DNA of 5,052 bases from Xenorhabdus eapokensis (GTDB lineage: Bacteria; Pseudomonadota; Gammaproteobacteria; Enterobacterales; Enterobacteriaceae): NCBI RefSeq assembly GCF_001908105.1, contig NZ_MKGQ01000069.1:1-5052 (forward strand), in the 5' to 3' direction. The translations under genes and the position numbers were made by a program. Position 1 is the stretch's first letter, and every line of letters starts with the position of its first letter. Positions 1 through 5,052 of the stretch are shown in pieces. A model generated the notes under the pieces. That model had not been told where the DNA came from and made no database searches. It was given only the letters and a program-made list of their open reading frames with translations.

Positions 1-33
1 CGGATAAGTGTTCAATCAGAGTCATAGGTCAGC

Positions 34-58
34 AATGAGAAGGAAAATAAATCTCATT
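34..58 (+). promoter_or_regulatory. Hairpin with AGGA in its loop, upstream of the small glycine-zipper gene
   Basis: The arms AATGAGA (34-40) and TCTCATT (52-58) are perfectly complementary. They enclose an 11-nt loop that begins with AGGA (41-44), the only Shine-Dalgarno-like element before the ATG at 64. Its spacing to that ATG, about 19 nt, is too long for normal use in linear form. The structure might modulate translation or be chance in AT-rich DNA. No promoter can be assigned in the 63 bases available. Confidence 0.25.
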
Positions 59-63
59 AGATC

Positions 64-396
64 ATGTCATTTGCCTTCATTCAAGAGGTGCTAAAAAAAA
101 GTATGCTCGCGCCCTGGGTAGTTGGTAAACAGGTTGGAGGATGGGTTGGCTCTCAGGCTGGAGTTATGGCGGGTGCTGCGGTTGGAAGTGTTGTTCCAGT
201 AGTTGGTACTGTAGGTGGTGCGATTGTTGGAGGTCTGGCCGGTAGAATAGGAGGAGGGATAGTTGGGCAAGCTGCAGGTGCTGAGGCTGGTCGCAGGGCT
301 GCAGGCTCATCATTTATACGAGATTTGTTTACAAGACCTCCAGTACCAGAAAGTGGAAGTCACTACTGCGGGGATACAGGTTGTAATTATTGTTAA
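64..396 (+). CDS. Glycine-zipper small protein, candidate bacteriocin/microcin-like export substrate
   Basis: This is a 110-residue protein that I do not recognise as a named family. Glycines fall every four residues in two uninterrupted series: G21, 25, 29, 33, 37, 41, then G48, 52, 56, 60, 64, 68, 72, 76. P45 lies between them, which suggests a membrane-inserting helical hairpin. A basic stretch (R77, R78, R86, R91) and a Pro-rich linker follow. The tail has cysteines at 102, 107 and 110, comparable to the cysteine-containing C-terminus of microcin V. There is no classical signal peptide or lipobox. A GG pair at 25-26 has hydrophobic residues at -7 and -12 but Gln at -4, so it is a poor double-glycine leader. 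The ATG at 64 is the first start after an in-frame TAG at 58; an alternative is ATG 103 (M14), which follows AGAGG at 84-88 with long spacing. GC is visibly higher than in the genes downstream, partly because Gly and Ala codons are GC-rich. The bacteriocin role is inferred from the neighbouring exporter; a membrane-stress or structural glycine-zipper protein is the alternative. Confidence 0.6.
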   Translation: MSFAFIQEVLKKSMLAPWVVGKQVGGWVGSQAGVMAGAAVGSVVPVVGTVGGAIVGGLAGRIGGGIVGQAAGAEAGRRAAGSSFIRDLFTRPPVPESGSHYCGDTGCNYC

Positions 397-423
397 TATT
401 AACCTAGTATCTTTTTATATGTG

Positions 424-458
424 ATTAAATTTCACTGAATGAAATTAAATTCCCTTTT
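424..458 (+). terminator. Weak terminator-like hairpin after the small gene
   Basis: The arms AATTTCA (428-434) and TGAAATT (440-446) pair perfectly around a 5-nt loop. Past one A/A mismatch the stem extends by three more pairs (424-426 with 448-450). A short T-rich stretch, TCCCTTTTAT, follows. The stem is AT-rich and the T-run is broken, so termination would be leaky at best. Read-through into the exporter operon is plausible. Confidence 0.3.
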
Positions 459-485
459 ATATCAATAAAATGAGTAATTTCATTC
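437..485 (+). repeat. 11-bp inverted repeat overlapping the terminator-like hairpin
   Basis: GAATGAAATTA (437-447) is the exact reverse complement of TAATTTCATTC (475-485), with a 27-nt loop. Its left arm shares bases 440-446 with the right arm of the hairpin at 428-446, so the two structures exclude each other. This resembles an attenuator arrangement. It could also be coincidence in AT-rich sequence. Confidence 0.3.
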
Positions 486-524
486 CCCCTGACATGAACG
501 CATAACTATATATGTTTAGATACT

Positions 525-538
525 TCCTTAGATAAGGA
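525..538. promoter_or_regulatory. Operator-like hyphenated palindrome
   Basis: TCCTTA and TAAGGA are perfect inverted arms separated by GA. TTAGATA also occurs twice, 12 bp apart (516-522 and 528-534), the second copy lying in the palindrome. The size and symmetry fit a dimeric regulator site about 105-145 bp upstream of the predicted promoter. No specific regulator is recognised. Confidence 0.2.
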
Positions 539-583
539 TATTATTTTATATATCATTTTGAACTTGGGATGTGCTCAGTACTC

Positions 584-625
584 TTACTTACTACTTATTA
601 TTTATTACTTATTACTTATTATTTA
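584..625 (+). repeat. Six tandem copies of a 7-bp unit, consensus TTAYTTA
   Basis: Six units run head to tail without a phase break: TTACTTA, CTACTTA, TTATTTA, TTACTTA, TTACTTA, TTATTTA. Variation is confined to the C/T positions 1 and 4 of the unit. The array ends 17 bp before the -35 region of the predicted exporter promoter. Unit length 7 is not a multiple of 3, and a change of copy number would shift upstream elements relative to the promoter by about two thirds of a helical turn. Confidence 0.8.
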
Positions 626-642
626 GTACGTTTTGATTATGA

Positions 643-671
643 TGCACAACTCATGTTCAAATTATTATAAT
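643..671 (+). promoter_or_regulatory. Predicted sigma-70-type promoter of the oxygenase-exporter operon
   Basis: A perfect -10 hexamer, TATAAT (666-671), is preceded at exactly 17 bp by TGCACA (643-648), which matches four of six positions of the TTGACA consensus. Transcription would begin near 678. That makes an ATG at 678 essentially leaderless and favours translation from ATG 717 with a leader of about 40 nt. AT richness lowers specificity, but spacing and placement are good. Confidence 0.5.
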
Positions 672-716
672 TAATTTATGTTAGTATCTACATTTATTGT
701 AAAAATAGTAAATATA

Positions 717-1877
717 ATGACAATTAATTTTAATATTGAAAAAAAATATTTTTTAGATAATTTTTTTGAAAAAAAACCATATGTATTTAAGAGCATATAT
801 GATGTGAATTTTATAAACAGGAATGAAATAGAAGATATATACAATCGTTCTGACTTAGAATCATTTGAAGGACTTAAGTTAATGTATAATGGTATTCTAG
901 ATAAAAGAGAATACCTAGAATCTTATCAAGATTTAGGGAATACAAGATATAGATATATCTACTCTAAGTTATATGATTATTTAAATGCTGGTGCAACATT
1001 AGTTGCAAATGGTATTATCAACGAACCTAAAATTGATTATTTAGCTAAATGCTGTTCTTCATTGACAGATAGTCATACTTTTTCAAGTATATATTTAGCT
1101 TATGGAGAGAAAAGTTCATTTAAACCCCATTGGGATAGCAGAGATATTTTTGTAATACAACTAACTGGCAAAAAAAGATGGGTTATTTATGAGCCATCAT
1201 TTCAAAACCCTTTGTATGTACATCAATCAAAGGATATGGAAGATATATATCCATGTCCTTCTGAACCATATGATGATTTCGTATTAGAGGCTGGAGATGT
1301 TCTTTATCTTCCTAGAGGTTGGTGGCATAATCCATTACCTGTTGGTGAAGAGACTATACATTTATCTGTTGGAATTTTTCCACCTTATGTCTTTAATTAT
1401 TTATACTGGTTATCAAATAAAATAAATGATTTTGAGATAGGGAGAAAATCTCTTCCTAGATCATGGGTACAAGCTAAAAGTGAAATTGAAGATTTATCAA
1501 AGTTTATTTTTAAATATTTAGGTTCAGAAGAAGCATATAATGAATTTTTACAATCAATTGGCTCAGAACAAAGAATACCAAATAAATTGAATTTAGATTT
1601 ATTTTGCAATAATAAATCTAAATTATCTGATAAAGCATATTTAAGAATAAATTCAAATAATAATTTATCTATAGATGATGGATATGTAATTTGTAATGGG
1701 ATTAAATTAAATTTAGATCATGGCTCTACTGAATTGCTTAAGAAAATTGATGATAATCCATATATTTCTCTTGAAAAATTACTCTCTTTCTTTGAAACTG
1801 AAATGCATGAAAAAATGAAAGATCTGATTTATAATCTTGGCTATCAAAATATATTAGAAATTATAAATGATGTATAA
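717..1877 (+). CDS. JmjC/cupin Fe(II)/2-oxoglutarate-dependent oxygenase (RoxA/YcfD-like), putative peptide hydroxylase
   Basis: Predicted cytoplasmic non-haem iron oxygenase that would use 2-oxoglutarate and O2 to hydroxylate a protein or peptide side chain. Numbered from the Met at 717 (386 residues), the iron triad is visible as H138-W-D140 and distal H204 in the RGWWHNP segment. The intervening TGKKRW (150-155) matches the strand after the HxD motif in YcfD/RoxA proteins and carries basic residues suited to 2-oxoglutarate. The N-terminal FLDNFFEKKPYVF is the usual family opening. The C-terminal 70 or so residues resemble the winged-helix domain of this family. Family members hydroxylate arginine or histidine of ribosomal proteins, but placement in an exporter operon suggests a dedicated substrate here, possibly the small glycine-zipper protein. 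The frame stays open up to ATG 678, adding 13 residues, but that start coincides with the predicted transcription start. No clear Shine-Dalgarno precedes either start. The stop overlaps the next gene by 11 nt. The beginning of the gene is dense in A and T runs. Confidence 0.85.
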   Translation: MTINFNIEKKYFLDNFFEKKPYVFKSIYDVNFINRNEIEDIYNRSDLESFEGLKLMYNGILDKREYLESYQDLGNTRYRYIYSKLYDYLNAGATLVANGIINEPKIDYLAKCCSSLTDSHTFSSIYLAYGEKSSFKPHWDSRDIFVIQLTGKKRWVIYEPSFQNPLYVHQSKDMEDIYPCPSEPYDDFVLEAGDVLYLPRGWWHNPLPVGEETIHLSVGIFPPYVFNYLYWLSNKINDFEIGRKSLPRSWVQAKSEIEDLSKFIFKYLGSEEAYNEFLQSIGSEQRIPNKLNLDLFCNNKSKLSDKAYLRINSNNNLSIDDGYVICNGIKLNLDHGSTELLKKIDDNPYISLEKLLSFFETEMHEKMKDLIYNLGYQNILEIINDV

Positions 1878-3138
1878 AGACGACCTTTTTCGTCAAGAAG
1901 CTTTGAAAAAAAAATCAATACCTATGGCTGGCCAAATGGTTTTGACCAGTCCATTTGTTTTTACTGTATTGACATACCTTTCCAGCTTGCTTGTAGTATT
2001 TATTATTATATTTATCATTTTTACTGAATATTCTAGAAAAACATCAATAAAAGGTCAAATTTATCCTAAAGATGGAATGTCTAAGATTTATTCTAAAGAA
2101 ATTGGTGTTATTAGTGATATTAAGGTTAAGGATGGGCAATTTGTTAAAAAAGGAGATGTTTTAGGTGTTATTTATAAGGCTCAGTATATAAATGAAGGAA
2201 CATTGCAGGATAGTTTAAAAGAACAAGCAATTCTAAAAAAAATTACATTAATCAATGAGATCAATAAAATGGAATCTCTTCAAGTTAACCGAATTGAGTT
2301 GCTTAAAAATAATCTTAATGGTTTAATTAAACAAAAAGAGCAAATAAAAATTCAAATAAAAATACAAAAAAAGAGATTAAACGATTTAAGGGAAAATACA
2401 TATAGATATAGAAGTTTAGAAAAAAAAGGTTTTATATCAAAAGAATATATGTCTTCGATTGAGGGTAATGAGTTAGAACAATTAGAAAGACTAAATTTAA
2501 CTAAAAAGGACCTTATAGAAATAGATCGTTTAATTACTGAAAAAGAATTGGAAATTGAGGATGCTCCATTAAAAAAAATTATAGAACGACAAGAAATAGA
2601 AAGAGTATTGTCTTCTGTTAACCAAGAAATCTTAAATATTGAAAGTCAGACTGAGTCTGTAATAAGAGCCAATTCATCCGGCTTTGTTAATATTAACAAT
2701 TTTGAGTTAGGCTCATATGTGGATCAATCAACATTACTATTGAGTATAGTTCCTAGTAACCAAGATCTTGTTCTTCATTTATATGTACCTAATCAGTCTA
2801 TAGGATTTATAAAAATCGGAGATGTTGTAAATATAAAATATTCAGCATATCCATATCAAAAGTTTGGAATATTCAAGGCAAAAGTTACATCTGTTAGTCG
2901 ATCTGCTATGGCTGCTCAGGAAATAAAAAGTATAGGAAGTGTATTTCCAGCATTAAATGCCACAAATGAACCAGTTTACTTAATAAAGGCTGAGCTTGAA
3001 AAACAATATATTGAAATTAATAAAATCAAGAAGCCATTGGAAATTGGAATGACTATTGATGCGGACATTTTGCATGAAAGAAGAAAATTATATGAGTGGA
3101 TGTTTGAACTTTTATTTTCAATAAATGATAGTATTTAA
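1867..3138 (+). CDS. HlyD/CvaA-family membrane-fusion (periplasmic adaptor) protein of a type I peptide exporter
   Basis: This subunit would link the inner-membrane ABC exporter to an outer-membrane TolC channel. The 423-residue protein has a short cytoplasmic N-terminus, one strong transmembrane helix (about 30-53) and a half-lipoyl segment (about 62-105, with KVKDGQFVKKGDVLG). A long charged coiled-coil hairpin follows (about 113-260), then the second half-lipoyl and beta-barrel region (about 265-345). The conserved end runs from PLEIGMTIDADI to LYEWMFELLFS. Order and length fit CvaA-type adaptors of colicin V/microcin export. It starts at ATG 1867 inside the end of the oxygenase gene (a second ATG follows at 1870), so translation is probably coupled. 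An A9 run (1906-1914) lies at codons 14-16. The gene appears intact. Confidence 0.9.
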   Translation: MMYKDDLFRQEALKKKSIPMAGQMVLTSPFVFTVLTYLSSLLVVFIIIFIIFTEYSRKTSIKGQIYPKDGMSKIYSKEIGVISDIKVKDGQFVKKGDVLGVIYKAQYINEGTLQDSLKEQAILKKITLINEINKMESLQVNRIELLKNNLNGLIKQKEQIKIQIKIQKKRLNDLRENTYRYRSLEKKGFISKEYMSSIEGNELEQLERLNLTKKDLIEIDRLITEKELEIEDAPLKKIIERQEIERVLSSVNQEILNIESQTESVIRANSSGFVNINNFELGSYVDQSTLLLSIVPSNQDLVLHLYVPNQSIGFIKIGDVVNIKYSAYPYQKFGIFKAKVTSVSRSAMAAQEIKSIGSVFPALNATNEPVYLIKAELEKQYIEINKIKKPLEIGMTIDADILHERRKLYEWMFELLFSINDSI

Positions 3139-5002
3139 AATGATAAAATTGAATCAGATTAGATTTTGGTCTTCTAATAATTTGCCAGTTATATTGCAAA
3201 CAGAAATGGCTGAATGTGGTTTAGCTTGCCTCGCGTCCATTGCTTCTTTTCACGGGTATCAGATTGATTTACTTTCACTTAGGAGAAAGTTTTCTGTACC
3301 CCTTACTGGTATAAATCTTAATGATATTACTAACTATGCTAAAGAACTAAATCTATCCTATAGAGCAATTCGTTTAGATATTGATGAAATAGAACAACTG
3401 ACATTACCATGTCTTCTCCACTGGGGGCTTAATCATTTTGTAGTGCTAAAAAAGGTATTATCAAAAAAAATAGTTATTATGGATCCAAGTATTGGTATAA
3501 GATACTTAAGCTTTGATGATTTTTCCGATTATTTTACAGGTATCGCTGTTGAATTTTGGCCGAATAATGATTTCAAAAAGAATATTTTAAAAGAACGAAT
3601 AAATGTTTCAAAGTTTATTAGAAATATATCAGGAGTGAAAAAATCAATAATAAAAATATTATTATTAGCTTTTGCACTAGAGTTTTTTGCGCTTATTAGT
3701 CCATATTATATGCAATTAATAATTGACCATGGGGTTGTTTCTGAAGACAAAAATTTAATATTATTGTTATCGTTTAGATTTGGCATATTACTAATTTTTG
3801 AACAAGTTATAACTATTGTGCAGAGTTTATTAACTACATATATTAGTACTAATTTGAACATACAATGGAAATCAAATGTTTTTACACATTTAATCAATTT
3901 GCCAATAGATTTTTTTAGAAAAAGGCACTTAGGTGATATAATATCAAGATTTTCTTCTATTGATAGTATACAAAATACTTTAACATCTTCTTTTTTTATC
4001 TCTATATGTAATAGTTTTGTATCTGTAATTACGATTTTTATTATGCTAATGTATAATTTTAAATTGACTTTAATATCAATAATTACACTTCTTATTTATA
4101 TGGTCATACGAATTGCATGGTATTTTCCTTTAAGGGAAATTTCTAAAGAAAATATCGCTCATTCAGCAAAACTAAGTTCTAACTTTATGGAAACAATAAG
4201 AGGGATAAAAACGATAAAAATTTTCGGAAAAGAAAGTTATAGATATAACTCTTGGTTATCATTATCTATTGATACACTTAATTCAAGTCTTAAAACTCAA
4301 AGATTATCCTTGCTCTTTTCTTTTGTTAATAAAATATTATTTGGAATTCAAAATGTATTGATAGTGTATTTAGGTACACTTCTTATATTTGATAATGTAT
4401 TTACTATTGGAATCTTAATGTCATTTTTGGCATATAAATCCCAATTTGAGTCTAGAGTTCTATCTCTTATTGATCAGTTTATTTCTTTGAAAATGCTAGG
4501 AATTCATCTTGAGAGATTATCGGATATTGTCCTAACTGAAACAGAGTTTAATTCTGATTTATCTCTGAAAGAAAAAGAAATATCGTCAAGTAATGTAAAA
4601 GTTAAAAATCTCTGTTTTAAATATAATGATAACTCCCCTTATTTGATAAAGGATTTATCTTTCAATATCCCGGCTGGAGGTTCTGCTGCTATAATAGGGG
4701 CTTCGGGATGTGGTAAGTCAACATTGCTTAATTTAATGATGGGTAGTATTCTTCCTACAGAAGGGAAAGTCATAATTGGAAATGTTGCAGTTAATGAATC
4801 TCATATTAAAAGCATCAGGGATAGTATAGGTTATGTTGCACAAGATGATGCATTATTTTCTGGCTCCATTATGGATAATATAACTTTTTTCGATGAAAAA
4901 CCTGATATAGAAAAATCGGTAAATTGTGCTAAAATAGCTGCAATACATGATGATAAGTCCTCAAGAGAAATTAATTGCAAATTGGTCACCATAACCAGCT
5001 AA
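3125..5002 (+). CDS. CvaB-type peptidase C39-containing ABC exporter, 3'-truncated in the ATPase domain
   Basis: It would cleave leader peptides and pump the product across the inner membrane. The C39 peptidase domain (about 20-145) keeps its Gln (Q25), Cys (C31 in AECGLACLA), His (H104) and Asp (D120), so it looks catalytically complete. Transmembrane helices occupy about 172-440. The nucleotide-binding domain starts near 490 with Walker A GASGCGKST (525-533) and the Q-loop (Q573 in YVAQDD). Homology ends at IHDD (607-610, base 4954), then 15 unrelated residues lead to a stop. Signature LSGGQ, Walker B, D-loop and switch His, roughly the last 90-100 residues of a family protein of about 700, are missing. 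Transport activity is therefore unlikely. Start 3125 overlaps the adaptor gene by 14 nt and gives active-site numbering close to CvaB; ATG 3140, just after the adaptor stop, is equally possible. Neither has a clear Shine-Dalgarno. Confidence 0.85.
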   Translation: MIVFKMIKLNQIRFWSSNNLPVILQTEMAECGLACLASIASFHGYQIDLLSLRRKFSVPLTGINLNDITNYAKELNLSYRAIRLDIDEIEQLTLPCLLHWGLNHFVVLKKVLSKKIVIMDPSIGIRYLSFDDFSDYFTGIAVEFWPNNDFKKNILKERINVSKFIRNISGVKKSIIKILLLAFALEFFALISPYYMQLIIDHGVVSEDKNLILLLSFRFGILLIFEQVITIVQSLLTTYISTNLNIQWKSNVFTHLINLPIDFFRKRHLGDIISRFSSIDSIQNTLTSSFFISICNSFVSVITIFIMLMYNFKLTLISIITLLIYMVIRIAWYFPLREISKENIAHSAKLSSNFMETIRGIKTIKIFGKESYRYNSWLSLSIDTLNSSLKTQRLSLLFSFVNKILFGIQNVLIVYLGTLLIFDNVFTIGILMSFLAYKSQFESRVLSLIDQFISLKMLGIHLERLSDIVLTETEFNSDLSLKEKEISSSNVKVKNLCFKYNDNSPYLIKDLSFNIPAGGSAAIIGASGCGKSTLLNLMMGSILPTEGKVIIGNVAVNESHIKSIRDSIGYVAQDDALFSGSIMDNITFFDEKPDIEKSVNCAKIAAIHDDKSSREINCKLVTITS

Positions 5003-5052
5003 TAATGTATTGATCTCATATTCCATGGTTTCCTGAGTCCAGGTGATAAAAC
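4961..5052 (-). CDS. Possible 3' end of an unidentified reverse-strand gene
   Basis: On the minus strand a frame is open from the window edge (first full codon at 5050) to a TGA at 4961-4963, giving 29 residues that end in LLAGYGDQFAINFS. It begins only a few bases after the point where homology of the ABC exporter is lost, and its base composition is less AT-rich than the operon. It could be the C-terminus of a transposase or other gene brought in by the rearrangement, but I recognise no family and see no terminal inverted repeat. Being this short, the open frame could be chance. Confidence 0.35.
   Translation of the reverse strand, partial: FITWTQETMEYEINTLLAGYGDQFAINFS

Larger units (their letters stand above)
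397..716. other. AT-rich intergenic regulatory region without a credible gene
   Basis: This 320-bp gap separates the small gene from the exporter operon. Reading frames in it are tiny, such as an 11-codon frame from ATG 470, and none has a leader-like pattern. It contains a terminator-like hairpin (424-458), an inverted repeat overlapping it (437-485), a hyphenated palindrome (525-538), a heptamer tandem repeat (584-625) and a probable promoter (643-671). A perfect 12-bp palindrome, GTTAATATTAAC (392-403), spans the stop codon of the upstream gene. There is no immunity gene here, although that is where a bacteriocin locus often carries one. Confidence 0.6.

Noticed and set aside
35..94. Short frame starting at ATG 35, 19 residues, basic
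   Set aside because: It overlaps the start of the small gene in another frame, is very short, and nothing beyond the open frame supports it.
64..396. Interpretation as an outer-membrane glycine-zipper lipoprotein (SlyB / 17-kDa antigen type)
   Set aside because: There is no N-terminal signal peptide and no lipobox cysteine; all three cysteines lie within the last nine residues.
392..403. Perfect palindrome GTTAATATTAAC across the stop codon of the small gene
   Set aside because: It has no loop and no T-run, so it is not a terminator. A 12-bp AT-rich palindrome can arise by chance.
470..505. An 11-residue frame (MSNFIPPDMNA) in the intergenic gap
   Set aside because: It is too short, has no Shine-Dalgarno, and overlaps the inverted repeat. 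Nothing suggests it is translated.
558..584. Alternative promoter using TTGAAC (558-563) and TACTCT (579-584)
   Set aside because: The spacing is only 15 bp and the -10 match is poor. The TATAAT at 666-671 with 17-bp spacing is better.
1397..1609. Reverse-strand open frame of 70 codons
   Set aside because: It lies wholly antisense inside the oxygenase gene, has no recognisable domain and no clear ribosome-binding site, and is explained by AT-rich coding sequence.
3706..3897. Reverse-strand open frame of 63 codons
   Set aside because: It is antisense to the transmembrane region of the ABC exporter. The sense strand matches a known family well, so the antisense frame is a shadow.
4955..5002. 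Frameshift as the cause of the exporter truncation
   Set aside because: Translating all three forward frames after 4954 gives no match to the expected MPMGY/LSGGQ region, so a simple indel cannot restore the family sequence.

Overview
The window looks like part of a low-GC proteobacterial locus for making and exporting a peptide of the bacteriocin/microcin type. A short glycine-zipper protein is followed by three closely packed same-strand genes. These encode a JmjC/cupin Fe(II)/2-oxoglutarate oxygenase, a HlyD/CvaA-type membrane-fusion protein, and a CvaB-type peptidase-containing ABC exporter. The CvaA/CvaB style of type I export and the RoxA/YcfD-like oxygenase point to a gammaproteobacterium. 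The genus cannot be fixed from sequence alone; a Moraxellaceae, Legionella-like or Morganellaceae-like AT-rich genome would fit.

Layout. Positions 1-63 are a leader with a small hairpin that exposes an AGGA. Positions 64-396 encode a 110-residue protein with two runs of strictly spaced GxxxG and a cysteine-containing tail. Positions 397-716 form an AT-rich gap without a credible gene. It holds a weak terminator-like hairpin, a competing long-range inverted repeat, an operator-like palindrome, six in-phase copies of a 7-bp tandem repeat and a good -10 box. The oxygenase (717-1877), fusion protein (1867-3138) and ABC exporter (3125-5002) overlap or abut and are very probably one transcription unit. 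The ABC gene is broken: homology stops after the Q-loop at about 4954, and the signature motif, Walker B and switch histidine are absent. Beyond the break the sequence changes character, and a reverse-strand reading frame enters from outside the window and stops at 4961.

How the genes could work together (inference). The small protein is the candidate export substrate. The oxygenase could hydroxylate it, or another precursor encoded outside the window. The ABC protein would remove a leader with its N-terminal C39 peptidase and, with the fusion protein and an external TolC, secrete the product. As it stands the exporter has lost essential ATPase motifs, so the system is probably inactive here unless the break is an assembly or window artefact. 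No immunity gene, TolC or canonical double-glycine leader peptide is visible.
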